DNA of 64,000 nucleotides from contig OZ037849.1 in assembly GCA_964035575.1 (NCBI GenBank), positions 1,550,001 to 1,614,000 on the forward strand. Direction: 5' to 3'. This document shows, piece by piece, positions 39,169 through 48,917 of the stretch. Each line of letters begins with the position of its first letter. Position 1 is the first letter of the stretch. The notes under the pieces were generated by a model. It saw only the letters and a list, made by a program, of their open reading frames with translations. It was not told where the DNA came from and ran no database searches. Position numbers and translations under genes: made by a program. The DNA is from Rhynchopus sp. YZ270_cl-10. Taxonomy: Eukaryota > Euglenozoa > Diplonemea > Diplonemida > Diplonemidae.

Positions 39169-40815
39169 ATGATACAAAATTCCACCATCCCGAGTACCCC
39201 TCCCGCCCTAGCACCGCTGTCCCAGCGGGTGCTGCCTCCCCTGTCCCAGGCGGATGGTCTACAACAAAATATAACACCGCTGTCCCAGCAGGTGCAACCT
39301 CCCCTGACCCAGGCGGACGGTCAAAATCAAAACGTAACACCGCTGTCCCAGCAGGTGCAACCTCCCCTGTTCCAGGTGGACGGCAAACTACCACAGAACA
39401 TGATATCGCTGTCCCAGCGGATACCCCCAAATTATATCATTCCCAAACCACCGCTGTCCCAGCAGGTGCAACCTCCTCTGAATCAGACGGACGGTCAACC
39501 ACAAAACATAACACCGCTGTCCCAGCAGGTGCAACAAAAATACTTCATCCCCAATCCCAATCCCAACAAAACATCGCTAGCCCAGCAGATGCAACTTCCC
39601 AAAATAAAGTGGTGCGGACGAAGACGGGGGAAAAAGCCGCTGTCCCAACAGGCTCCTCACGTTTTTCCCCCGCCCCTAAACCAGACATCAGAAGTACTTA
39701 TCCCACCCCAGGATCTGATACAAACAAAGACTCTTCCGGTGGAGCCGACTGGAGTCGCGAGCGACATAAGACCGATACCGCCTCCACTCATGACAACACT
39801 TGCAATCAGGACGACATGCACGATGACGGAGAGGAAGACCCTCGAGTCAGAGATCTTCAGGCTGCGGCAGGGAAAGGACCTGGGACGTTTCATTCACGAA
39901 AATGTCCCATGGACAGCAGCGCCACTTTTCGCCACTGCGCCCACCACCTACGAGAAGACACAGGGGTTACTCAGGCGTTTCATGCAATTCCACGCCTCCC
40001 TCAAAAACAACACCCCGTGGGACGAAGCGATCCGGCAATTCGCATGGGAGGTAATGAAACGTGCGAGCCCAAAAACTGCGGCGGATTACATGCGCAAGAT
40101 TGCAAAGGCACTGAGCCAGAAAGGGGAAAAAGATGTCCGTACGCGGGACTACCACCTCACGCTCAAGGCCCTAACCCGTTTCGGGGTGTACATCCGACCC
40201 AAGCAGGCTCTCCCCATCACCACAAATGCAGTATACGAGGCACTTCTGGGTCTACTATCGGCGGGGAAAGAGGCCTCTGCCGCGATGCTTGCGACTGCAT
40301 GGGTCACCCGCTGCAGAATTCCAGATCTACGTTTCATGACAAGCGAGGACTTCTGCGAACTGGAACCGAATCTGGGAGGTCACCCGACAAGTGTGGACGT
40401 TGGGGTGTTTGCGAAGGAGAAACAATGCACAAAATGGTGTCCCCCTGTGTTGATGCCGGCGGGAAAGATCACAGCTATTGCGGTAGTTTTTTGGAGGAAA
40501 CAGCCTGTACAACAATGCGCTTTCGGAGGGGAGTCGAGGACGTATGCACGGATAAAGCGAGACATCCGGAAGTTTCTCCCGGCAGAAACCTGGCTGCACT
40601 CCACGAAGCGTGGTGCAGCTCAGACTGTGGACGAGGACCTACACCCGGAAGGCACGTTGCAGGCGGCTTTACGTCACCAGGACAAACAGACCACACTGCT
40701 GTACTTAAACGCACTGAATGCCAGAAAGCGCAAGGAACAGCGGACGACTTTCGCAGCGCTGCAACCCCCACTGACCCCCGTTTGCCAAGAGGGGACGACC
40801 CGGACGACATCTTGA
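39169..40815 (+). CDS. Retroelement 1 tyrosine recombinase
   Basis: 548 residues. The first 150 are a Gln/Pro-rich run of near-repeats (LSQQVQPPL), encoded by a DNA tandem repeat of about 50 bp at 39220-39660. The rest has the pattern of a tyrosine recombinase: a helical core domain, an Arg region (TRCRIPDLRF), an HxxR-type region (WLHSTKRGA) and a final LRH with tyrosine in LLYLNAL. It would join the circular DNA copy to the target. It overlaps the next coding part in another frame. Confidence 0.75.
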   Translation: MIQNSTIPSTPPALAPLSQRVLPPLSQADGLQQNITPLSQQVQPPLTQADGQNQNVTPLSQQVQPPLFQVDGKLPQNMISLSQRIPPNYIIPKPPLSQQVQPPLNQTDGQPQNITPLSQQVQQKYFIPNPNPNKTSLAQQMQLPKIKWCGRRRGKKPLSQQAPHVFPPPLNQTSEVLIPPQDLIQTKTLPVEPTGVASDIRPIPPPLMTTLAIRTTCTMTERKTLESEIFRLRQGKDLGRFIHENVPWTAAPLFATAPTTYEKTQGLLRRFMQFHASLKNNTPWDEAIRQFAWEVMKRASPKTAADYMRKIAKALSQKGEKDVRTRDYHLTLKALTRFGVYIRPKQALPITTNAVYEALLGLLSAGKEASAAMLATAWVTRCRIPDLRFMTSEDFCELEPNLGGHPTSVDVGVFAKEKQCTKWCPPVLMPAGKITAIAVVFWRKQPVQQCAFGGESRTYARIKRDIRKFLPAETWLHSTKRGAAQTVDEDLHPEGTLQAALRHQDKQTTLLYLNALNARKRKEQRTTFAALQPPLTPVCQEGTTRTTS

Positions 40816-40832
40816 ACGATCTCCTGCTCCTG

Positions 40833-42455
40833 ATGACGGAGCGCTACAGTGATGACATAGCCTACCCTGATCCCCAAATACCGTCCGAATACAATCCTTT
40901 AATAAACACCGGCCGTGAAAAACTAGATTCTTTCCCCAAAGGGACAATCGACCTGAAACGCATGCGAGAACTGGCACTGCGGGCAGACAGGGACGCTTCT
41001 TTTCTGGACTGGATATCGGATCCAGACGCGATCCCGCGATCGCTCACGACGAGCATACCGGTACCTGGACCCACATCTGACTTACGACCTAGCTTCGTAA
41101 AGCAGATGATGCAGGCGGGAGTGATAAAAAAGATGGGTAGAAGGGAGCACACACGAGGCATGGTGGGGGTGTTCACCACGCCCAAGAAAAATCCTCTTTT
41201 TCATCGGACGATTGTTGACGGCAGACCGATCAACAGGGCTATGTCAACTCCCCCACGTTTTTCTCTGTTCTCTCCTCCCCTCTTATTTGACAAACTGCGC
41301 ACCAGAGGAGCAAAATGGGGGGCGGTTGTGGACATGAAAGGGTGGTTTCACCAATTCCCCATGTGCGATGTCACTGCGTCCTTTTTTGTGTTCAGGGTGG
41401 AAAATACATGGTACAGATGGACGCGGCTCCCCATGGGTTGGACCTTCGCCCCTTTCGTCGCGCAACAAGGTGCAGAGACGCTAGTGCAAATTGAAGACGC
41501 TGCTGTTTATCTGGACGACATATTTGTTTTCGGCGCCACGAAGGCACTGTGCGCAGAAAGAGTGACCGCCATTTTGGAGAGAATGAGATATGCACAGGCA
41601 GAGATCAACGAGGAAAAGTCAACTCTCACCCCACAGCAAACCGTCGTATACATCGGTGTGGAATGGAATCTCCCTCTACAGTCGTTCCGGTTCCCCTTAG
41701 AGTGGCGCACATCTACTTGGAGAGCTGTCGCCGACTTCAATACGTCCCCACACCACTCCATCAGGGAGGCATATAAGATTTTCGGTCTAATCATGCGTAT
41801 CCTCCACGTGATGTCTTCACCATTGTGTTTTTCCCCCACCATCTTACACCACATGGGAAAATGGGCACACGTCATTGCCAAAGGCTCCCTCGAATGGGAC
41901 TCCACCATCACCGTAACCACTGACCTGCGTCAAGAAATCAAGACGGCAACAGACTACATCGCAACAGATGAATGGTACACCCTGCCCCCCAGAGTGAGTG
42001 CATATCAGACAGTGGTCTACACGGACGCCTCAACTCGTGGACGGGGAGTGGTATGGCAGAAGATAGGGGACACGCACGCATCAGAGGCCTGGGGGTCATG
42101 GCACAACGACCACTCGCACACCCACATCTTTGCACTGGAGGCGGCAGCCGCAGCAAAAGGGGTGGCTCTGGCAGGAGGAGGTGCAGGCGGTATTTTGTTG
42201 CTTACTGACAACAAAGGTCTGGCATACTGCGTAGCTAAGGGCCGTTCGAGGACACGTATTGGGAGCATGTTTCTGCGAGAGATATTTTCTCTGGTGCATC
42301 CGCTCCACCTCCGTACGGAGTGGATCTCGACGGACGTGATGCCCGCAGACGAGCTGTCTCGACGCCTCGGCACTGGAGGAACAGGCCGCGCCCCCCTGCA
42401 ACAGACGCACATCCGAAGAGACGCACAAGGTTTCAGTTTTTCAGAGGTTGTGTAG
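40833..42455 (+). CDS. Retroelement 1 reverse transcriptase and RNase H
   Basis: Reads as a reverse transcriptase with the finger and palm pattern (RTIVDGRPINRAM, VVDMKGWFHQF, RLPMGWTFAPF) and the YLDD active-site box, followed by an RNase H domain beginning TVVYTDASTRG. The frame is open much further upstream and overlaps the recombinase part; the true start is uncertain. It ends shortly before repeat B1. Confidence 0.8.
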   Translation: MTERYSDDIAYPDPQIPSEYNPLINTGREKLDSFPKGTIDLKRMRELALRADRDASFLDWISDPDAIPRSLTTSIPVPGPTSDLRPSFVKQMMQAGVIKKMGRREHTRGMVGVFTTPKKNPLFHRTIVDGRPINRAMSTPPRFSLFSPPLLFDKLRTRGAKWGAVVDMKGWFHQFPMCDVTASFFVFRVENTWYRWTRLPMGWTFAPFVAQQGAETLVQIEDAAVYLDDIFVFGATKALCAERVTAILERMRYAQAEINEEKSTLTPQQTVVYIGVEWNLPLQSFRFPLEWRTSTWRAVADFNTSPHHSIREAYKIFGLIMRILHVMSSPLCFSPTILHHMGKWAHVIAKGSLEWDSTITVTTDLRQEIKTATDYIATDEWYTLPPRVSAYQTVVYTDASTRGRGVVWQKIGDTHASEAWGSWHNDHSHTHIFALEAAAAAKGVALAGGGAGGILLLTDNKGLAYCVAKGRSRTRIGSMFLREIFSLVHPLHLRTEWISTDVMPADELSRRLGTGGTGRAPLQQTHIRRDAQGFSFSEVV

Positions 42456-42570
42456 TATTCCCTCTCTTTGTAACATATTTTTTGCGTAAAATCAGTGTGC
42501 TTTGTCTACTTTTTGTGCGTATGTGGATCGTCTCGGCAAAAATCAAAAATCAAGCGAGTATAAGCGGATA

Positions 42571-43075
42571 ACACACCACCTCCCCCGCACGCGAGATTAA
42601 ATAAGAAAAAAGACCCGACTATTTTCCCCCAAAACGTTACTTTTATGCCTTTAAGACACCACAACAACAACAGGGGAAAAAACACCATTCTTCACACGTA
42701 ACTCTATTCTCTAGGCCTCCTTCATAAGTACGCAGTAAGTAGTGAGCGTAGCGAGCTACGTCTTGGGAGGTCTAGAGAATATAAATGAATGAGTGCTTAT
42801 CCCCCCTTGATTTTCTTTAACCACTTTTGAGTAAAAGGTTGGAAGGGGAGGAGGTTGGGAAGGTTCACAAACAAAAAACGTCACCTATCTGCAGAATTTC
42901 TGTTTTTTGGCTCCCTTCCCCACAAACACACCACCTCCCCCGCACGCGAGATTAAATAAGAAAAAAGACCCGACTATTTTCCCCCAAAACGTTACTTTTA
43001 TGCCTTTAAGACACCACAACAACAACAGGGGAAAAAACACCATTCTTCACACGTAACTCTATTCTCTAGGCCTCC
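42571..43075 (+). repeat. Retroelement 1, right repeats B1-A2-B2
   Basis: B1 is 42571-42720, A2 42721-42943 and B2 about 42926-43075. A and B share an 18-bp overlap, ACACACCACCTCCCCCGC, present at the end of A1 and A2 and at the start of B1 and B2. The right end, GGCCTCC, merges with the satellite. Confidence 0.85.
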
Positions 43076-43600
43076 CCCCCTCTCTCCCCCCTCTTTCCCC
43101 CCTCTTTCCCCCCTCTTTCCCCCCTCTTTCCCCCCTCTTTCCCCCCTCTTTCCCCCCTCTTTCCCCCCTCTTTCCCCCCTCTTTCCCCCCTCTTTCCCCC
43201 CTCTTTCCCCCCTCTTTCCCCCCTCTTTCCCCCCTCTTTCCCCCCTCTTTCCCCCCTCTTTCCCCCCTCTTTCCCCCCTCTTTCCCCCCTCTCTCCCCCC
43301 TCTTTCCCCCCTCTTTCCCCCCTCTTTCCCCCCTCTTTCCCCCCTCTCTCCCCCCTCTCTCCCCCCTCTTTCCCCCCTCTTTCCCCCCTCTTTCCCCCCT
43401 CTCTCCCCCCTCTTTCCCCCCTCTTTCCCCCCTCTTTCCCCCCTCTCTCCCCCCTCTTTCCCCCCTCTCTCCCCCCTCTTTCCCCCCTCTTTCCCCCCTC
43501 TCTCCCCCCTCTTTCCCCCCTCTCTCCCCCCTCTTTCCCCCCTCTCTCCCCCCTCTTTCCCCCCTCTTTCCCCCCTCTCTCCCCCCTCTCTCCCCCCTCC
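43073..43600. repeat. 11-bp pyrimidine satellite, block 3
   Basis: The longest block, about 48 units, between the two full retroelements. It contains more CTCTCTC variant units toward its right end. Confidence 0.95.
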
Positions 43601-43806
43601 CCAGTTAACTTGTTAAAGCAGCTTTGCTGCGACATGGGGAGATCTGGTGTTACTGTAGATGATAGTATAAGATGCTTTGGTCCATTTTTGCTTTTATTAC
43701 CTCTTTGCTCTGCAAAGGTTGGAACGGGAAAGTCAAAACACACCACCTTCATCAGGAATTTTTTCCACAAATTTGTTTCCCCGGTGTGTTTTCCTTCCCT
43801 CGTACG
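43599..43806 (+). repeat. Retroelement 2, left split repeat A1
   Basis: 208 bp from CCCCAGTTAACTTG to CCCTCGTACG, immediately before the gag-like ATG. It is repeated as A2 at about 48027-48234 and in the solo copy at 37210. Confidence 0.85.
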
Positions 43807-43809
43807 AAT

Positions 43810-44838
43810 ATGGACTTGACAGCTGAGTTTGAGGGGCGCAAGGCCTGTCACTTCAAGGTGAGTGAAGTGATGCGCGTATGTTGTGCGGGAGCGCCAGATG
43901 TGGTGAAGACGGCGCTGAAGGATTCCTTCTTGCCGGGGGACTACATCCTGGCAACCCTGGCAGGATTGGGGGGTGTGGTGACGGAGAGCGACCTGCGGCA
44001 ATTGGTGATTGAGGTCACCAGGTCGAATGAGGCGGCGTGGGAGAAGACGAAGCCCCGCCGTCTCGCCCTCTTTCTGGCCACGGTGAGGAACGGCCTTGGG
44101 GACGTGACCTTTGCGCAGTTGCTGAGTGGCGAGGACGCGGCATCTTTCCCTTGCTCTGAGGACGTATCTTCTCCGAAGGCCTCTGTGGAGACAGAGGAGC
44201 AGGCAGTGGCGGCCGAGGCAGTGAAGAAACGTTTTGTGTTTGCGCCGGTGGTACGCGAGACTGATGGGCAGGACCGCATCGCCGCTTTCGAGGCCGCACA
44301 GGACTTCCCAGACGACCAACCGGACGACCGCAGCGACATCCGCAGTGACGACATGGGGCCCGACGCTGAAACCGTGGCACTCAATCCGACGCGTTGGCAA
44401 GAACTCGACAGGTTTGGCCAAACCGAACTGTTGGAGCAACTCGCAAAATACGTGCCTGATAAGGAAGGGGACACACGGGACGCGGCACGCGGAACTCTGA
44501 ACCTGATCCAGAAGATTCTGAAGGGGAAGAACATGGGGGACCTCCTCGTGATCCTCCTGGACGACCTGCTATGTGTGCACTACCGTTTCACGATGGGGCT
44601 GGAGGCGGCCAGGGCGTTCCGTTCCCGTACATCGATGGGCACTTCGACCACCCCCCAACGCCGTGCAGCGATGCTGGCAGCGACGGCAGCGAATGCGCGC
44701 TTTGCAGGCACGAAGAGACGCCACAGCACCACCTCCTCCAACAACTACAACGACAGGGGATCGAAGCGCACGAGGTTCGACCCATCGGCGACCTTCGGAC
44801 GGAAAGGAGGCAAAGGGGGGAAGCCTTTTCGCCAGTAG
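43810..44838 (+). CDS. Retroelement 2 gag-like protein
   Basis: 342 residues from the ATG at 43810. It shares general features with the corresponding part of element 1: an acidic helical body, a conserved-looking WxELDRFGQTELLEQLAKYVP segment parallel to WMGLDIHAKRELLSTLEKY in element 1, and a basic end (KRTRFDPSATFGRKGGKGGK). This pairing supports a common gag-like origin. Confidence 0.65.
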   Translation: MDLTAEFEGRKACHFKVSEVMRVCCAGAPDVVKTALKDSFLPGDYILATLAGLGGVVTESDLRQLVIEVTRSNEAAWEKTKPRRLALFLATVRNGLGDVTFAQLLSGEDAASFPCSEDVSSPKASVETEEQAVAAEAVKKRFVFAPVVRETDGQDRIAAFEAAQDFPDDQPDDRSDIRSDDMGPDAETVALNPTRWQELDRFGQTELLEQLAKYVPDKEGDTRDAARGTLNLIQKILKGKNMGDLLVILLDDLLCVHYRFTMGLEAARAFRSRTSMGTSTTPQRRAAMLAATAANARFAGTKRRHSTTSSNNYNDRGSKRTRFDPSATFGRKGGKGGKPFRQ

Positions 44839-46117
44839 CCACCACCGCGTCAACATCAACAACAACACCATCTACAACTCCGGGGGAAACAAGGGTCAAA
44901 ATACTGGGTCGAACAGAACGAACTATGGGGTGAATCGACGTCAAAAATCACATCAACTACAACAAACAAAGAGGGACGAGGGACGACAGAAGGGAGAAAA
45001 GGGACGAACAGGGACGAGGAACTCCCCAAGGAACTGGGTCACAGTGCGACAGAGCGACACGGGGCGAACAGGGCCGAAACTGGTGACGGACCCGGTGACC
45101 CCGCCCAAGGAGGTCCTGCCCCCACCACACCTACCGGAGCACATGTCGCTTGGGACGAGGAAGATGTCGCTGCAGAGGGCGAAAGCTGTGGAGGACTTGG
45201 TGTTTGCGGAACGAGACGGGAAGGTACTGGGGAAGCTGCTGCACCGGACGCTGGAATGGGACCAGCTCGGTCAGTTTGCGAACGCCCCGAAGTACCGGGC
45301 GGAGCAAGACCGGGTCTTCGACCGGTTTATGGAGTGGCGTGCGACGCAGCGCGACGGCCTCCCCCCCGACGACCTCATCATCGGCTACGCGCACAGGATG
45401 CTGGCATCGGCTTCTCCGAAGACTGTACAGACCTACGTGGAGGTGATCGTGCGAAAGTCGCTGAGCATGGGCATGCGAGGAGTTCGAACGCGGAAGCTGC
45501 TGGAGGCAAAGAAAGGACTTATACGTTTGAGCACGATGATCCGCCCGCGACAGGCACCACCAATGACCACCACAGAAGCTTCAACTGCAATAGAGACGCT
45601 GTGGTCGCAAGGGAACAAGCCGGCTGCAGCACTGGCCGCGATTGCATGGGTATCGAGAGCTCGCGTTCCCGACCTGCGCTTCATCACGAAGGTAGATTGG
45701 AGGGAATTCCGCTCGGACACACCGCAGAAGCTGGACACCGTGGGGGGGGAATTCTTTGCGCGGGAGAAAGGATGCAAGGGATGGCGGCCCCCCATCAACA
45801 TGCCTCCAGGGAGACTGACTGCGGTAGCGGTGAGATTCATGCGAAGCATCAAGGACGAAAAACAGCTAGTCTTCGGCGGGAATTCAAATGTGTACGAAAG
45901 CCTGAAACGTGCTATGAAGAAGGTGTTTCCCAACGCAGCATGGCTACATTCGTTACGACGGGGGGCGATCCAGGAGGTGGAGAAGACGGGAGTGGAAAGA
46001 AGCGAGCTGCGGGAGCTCCTCAGACACGCGAACGAAGCAGAGACGGTGCGTTACCTGAGGACGAACACACGGGGTCGACGAACGCTGGAGGCGAATCTGC
46101 TGTCTTCTCTTCAGTGA
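44693..46117 (+). CDS. Retroelement 2 tyrosine recombinase
   Basis: Overlaps the end of the gag-like part in another frame; the start is uncertain. The body has AIAWVSRARVPDLRF, AAWLHSLRRGAIQ and LLRHANEAETVRYL, the same positions as the recombinase motifs in element 1. It lacks the Gln/Pro repeat region of that element. Confidence 0.75.
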   Translation: MRALQARRDATAPPPPTTTTTGDRSARGSTHRRPSDGKEAKGGSLFASSHHRVNINNNTIYNSGGNKGQNTGSNRTNYGVNRRQKSHQLQQTKRDEGRQKGEKGRTGTRNSPRNWVTVRQSDTGRTGPKLVTDPVTPPKEVLPPPHLPEHMSLGTRKMSLQRAKAVEDLVFAERDGKVLGKLLHRTLEWDQLGQFANAPKYRAEQDRVFDRFMEWRATQRDGLPPDDLIIGYAHRMLASASPKTVQTYVEVIVRKSLSMGMRGVRTRKLLEAKKGLIRLSTMIRPRQAPPMTTTEASTAIETLWSQGNKPAAALAAIAWVSRARVPDLRFITKVDWREFRSDTPQKLDTVGGEFFAREKGCKGWRPPINMPPGRLTAVAVRFMRSIKDEKQLVFGGNSNVYESLKRAMKKVFPNAAWLHSLRRGAIQEVEKTGVERSELRELLRHANEAETVRYLRTNTRGRRTLEANLLSSLQ

Positions 46118-47799
46118 TTCGGGGTCTGCAGGAGGGCTATCGGGGGATATTGGAGGAACATGAGAATGAGGTATCGGGTGAGCAGTCCGGAGAGTCTTCC
46201 CTGACGTGGCCCGATTTGGGTAAGCCACCCCCCAGACAGGCAAAGCTTGACTCCTTCCCGACCTCCACCATCAACGTGCAACGTCTGTCGCAACTGGCGA
46301 CGGAAGCGGGTATGGACCCACATTTCGCAAGCTGGATGACGAACCCTAACGCTATTTCGGAGGTGAAGTCAGGCAAGATCCCCATCCCAGGACCGAAATC
46401 CAACCTCCCTCCCTCTTTTGTGTCGGCATGTTTGAAGGCTGGTGTCTGCATGAAGGTGACGAAACGTGAGTGTGTCCGCGGAGTGGTCAAGGTGTTTACG
46501 GTTCCGAAGTCTGATCCGCTGATTCACCGCACGGTGATTGACGGCCGTCCCATCAACTGCGTGATGCCAAAGCCCCCAAAGTTCCACCTCTTCGCCCCGC
46601 CGCACCTGTTCCACATCCTGAAGCACAGGAAGGCTACGTGGTTGGCAAAAATAGACCTGAAAGGATTCTTCCACCAACTTCCTATCCACAACAACGTCTC
46701 CTCTTTCTTCTGTTTTCGCGTCGGGCAAAGCTGGTACAGATGGACTCGGGTGCCGATGGGCTGGTCTGTGGCCCCCTACATAGCACAGAACACAGCGGAA
46801 GCGCTTGTGGGTAGAGCAGTGGGCGTGCGTGCGATGGTGTACTTGGACGACATCCTTGTCTTCGGAGAGTCTTGTGAAGGAGTTCAGGCATCGGTAGCAG
46901 GGATCCTGGAACGGTTCAGTTTTGCAGGAGCAGAAATAAACGAGAAGAAATCGTGCCTCAGCCCAGTGCGGACTTTGGAGTACATTGGTGTGGAGTGGTC
47001 ACCTGAGCAGGGTGTATTGCGGTTTCCGAGCACGTGGAGGGAGAAGGTGATGCTGATTTTTGTTTCATTTGCGTCTGCGTGGAAGTTGTCGATTCGGCGC
47101 ATATGGCAGATGGTGGGTATTGCTATGCGAGTGCTACATGTCCTGGGCGTTCCGCTGTGTCACTTCGACGCCATACTCCGGTGCCTCAGTGGGTGGTCCA
47201 CGAAGATCGTGAGAGGCGAACTGGACTGGGACGTAGAGGTGGTGATCCCGGATGACTTGCGGAGGGAGATGGCTGAGATTGTCGATGCTTTCGTGCGCCC
47301 CATTCGGGATTTTTCATTGCCGGAGCCGGCTTCTGCATGGGACACGGTGGTGTGGACGGACGCGAGTACGACTGGTTGGGGCATTGTGTGGCAGCACCTG
47401 GACGATGCCGAGGCCGGGGCGGACTGGGGACAGTGGGTGCAGGCTGCGACGCACCGCGACATCTTCCTGCTGGAGGCAGAAGCTGCGATGAAGGGCATCA
47501 GAGCTGCATTGGAGAGCGGTTCCTCAAAGAGTGGGACCCTCCTGCTGGTGGACAACGAGGGCTTGGCGCATGCGATCAGACGGGGACATACAAAGTCTCG
47601 TCTAGGGAACCTATTTTTACGTTATATTTTTTCTTTTGTGCAACCACACCACCTTCGTGTTGAGTGGATCGCCTCAGAGGAGAACAGCACTGCGGATCAG
47701 TTATCCCGGCGCACACATCTCTCTGAGGGAACGATAGCGGTACCGCTGTGTTGGGACCGTGTTCACAAGAAGGTTGATTCTTTTGGTTTTTCAGAGTGA
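46118..47799 (+). CDS. Retroelement 2 reverse transcriptase and RNase H
   Basis: Shows RTVIDGRPINCVM, KIDLKGFFHQLP, RVPMGWSVAPY and the YLDD box, then an RNase H domain starting TVVWTDASTTG. The frame is open upstream into the recombinase part, so the start is a rough estimate. It ends with a SFGFSE tail comparable to SFSEVV in element 1. Confidence 0.8.
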
Positions 47800-47914
47800 T
47801 ATGCATTTGTGATTTCTTTTATTCTTTCTCTTTTTCTCTTGTCCTTTCTTCAAAAGAGTGTGGTGGTCGTACACATGTCAATCGGACTGGAAACGATGTA
47901 CCAAAGCGGTATAT

Positions 47915-48322
47915 GGTGTGTTTTCCTTCCCTCGTACGTCACAATAAACGAAACCCCTCCTCACATTGTTTTTGTTGCGCTTTCAGGACCTCATCGACGG
48001 ATCACTATTTGTACACCAGATCTCCTCCCCAGTTAACTTGTTAAAGCAGCTTTGCTGCGACATGGGGAGATCTGGTGTTACTGTAGATGATAGTATAAGA
48101 TGCTTTGGTCCATTTTTGCTTTTATTACCTCTTTGCTCTGCAAAGGTTGGAACGGGAAAGTCAAAACACACCACCTTCATCAGGAATTTTTTCCACAAAT
48201 TTGTTTCCCCGGTGTGTTTTCCTTCCCTCGTACGTCACAATAAACGAAACCCCTCCTCACATTGTTTTTGTTGCGCTTTCAGGACCTCATCGACGGATCA
48301 CTATTTGTACACCAGATCTCCT
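47915..48322 (+). repeat. Retroelement 2, right repeats B1-A2-B2
   Basis: B1 is about 47915-48026, A2 48027-48234 and B2 48211-48322. A and B share a 24-bp overlap that begins GGTGTGTTTTCC and ends CTCGTACG. The right end, CAGATCTCC, runs into satellite. Confidence 0.85.
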
Positions 48323-48712
48323 CTTTCCCCCCTCTTTCCCCCCTCTTTCCCCCCTCTCTCCCCCCTCTCTCCCCCCTCTTTCCCCCCTCTTTCCCCCCTC
48401 TTTCCCCCCTCTTTCCCCCCTCTTTCCCCCCTCTTTCCCCCCTCTTTCCCTCCTCTTTCCCCCCTCTCTCCCCCCTCTTTCCCCCCTCTTTCCCCCCTCT
48501 CTCCCCCCTCTTTCCCCCCTCTTTCCCCCCTCTTTCCCCCCTCTCTCCCCCCTCTTTCCCCCCTCTTTCCCCCCTCTTTCCCCCCTCTTTCCCCCCTCTT
48601 TCCCCCCTCTTTCCCCCCTCTTTCCCCCCTCTTTCCCCCCTCTCTCCCCCCTCTTTCCCCCCTCTTTCCCCCCTCTTTCCCCCCTCTTTCCCCCCTCTTT
48701 CCCCCCTCTCCC
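48320..48712. repeat. 11-bp pyrimidine satellite, block 4
   Basis: About 35 units following element 2. Together the four blocks add up to roughly 1.45 kb, probably one original array now split by three insertions. Confidence 0.95.
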
Positions 48713-48917
48713 TTGTGCATAATCCGTTTATTGACCGCACCGCCTATAGCGATACAGGAATCAACGACCCTAGACCGATATAACTAGAGACCAAGAGGCC
48801 TCGCTTGAAGTACTGATACGATGTGGGGGAGGAGCTAAGCGCACGAGTAATCGTGTTTCGGGTTTCTTCTTTCTCTCTCGACGCAATCTTACACACAGGA
48901 CATACACAAGGGTACAC

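Larger units (their letters stand above)
37741..43075 (+). mobile_element. Tyrosine-recombinase retrotransposon 1 (Ngaro/VIPER-like), whole-looking
   Basis: About 5.3 kb with split direct repeats in the order A1, coding region, B1, A2, B2, a hallmark of the Ngaro and VIPER groups within the DIRS order. The parts are gag-like, tyrosine recombinase and reverse transcriptase with RNase H, in that order, as known for VIPER of trypanosomatids. There is no target-site duplication, in line with recombinase-mediated insertion. The element lies inside the 11-bp satellite. Its repeat copies look identical by eye, so insertion is recent. No obvious breaks were seen. Confidence 0.85.
43599..48322 (+). 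mobile_element. Tyrosine-recombinase retrotransposon 2 (Ngaro/VIPER-like), whole-looking
   Basis: About 4.7 kb, same organisation as element 1 (A1, gag-like, tyrosine recombinase, reverse transcriptase/RNase H, B1, A2, B2) but with repeats unrelated in sequence and clearly divergent proteins, so it is a second family. It too sits in the 11-bp satellite. The solo repeat at 37210 belongs to this family. Repeat copies look near-identical by eye, which suggests recent insertion. No obvious breaks were seen. Confidence 0.85.

Noticed and set aside
37741-43075. LTR retrotransposon or LINE identity for the two retroelements
   Set aside because: A tyrosine recombinase takes the place of an integrase, the end repeats are split A1/B1-A2-B2, and no target duplication is present, which fits the DIRS order.
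36909-48712. CRISPR array or telomere
   Set aside because: The regular blocks are uninterrupted 11-bp repeats without unique spacers, and the unit is not a telomeric sequence.
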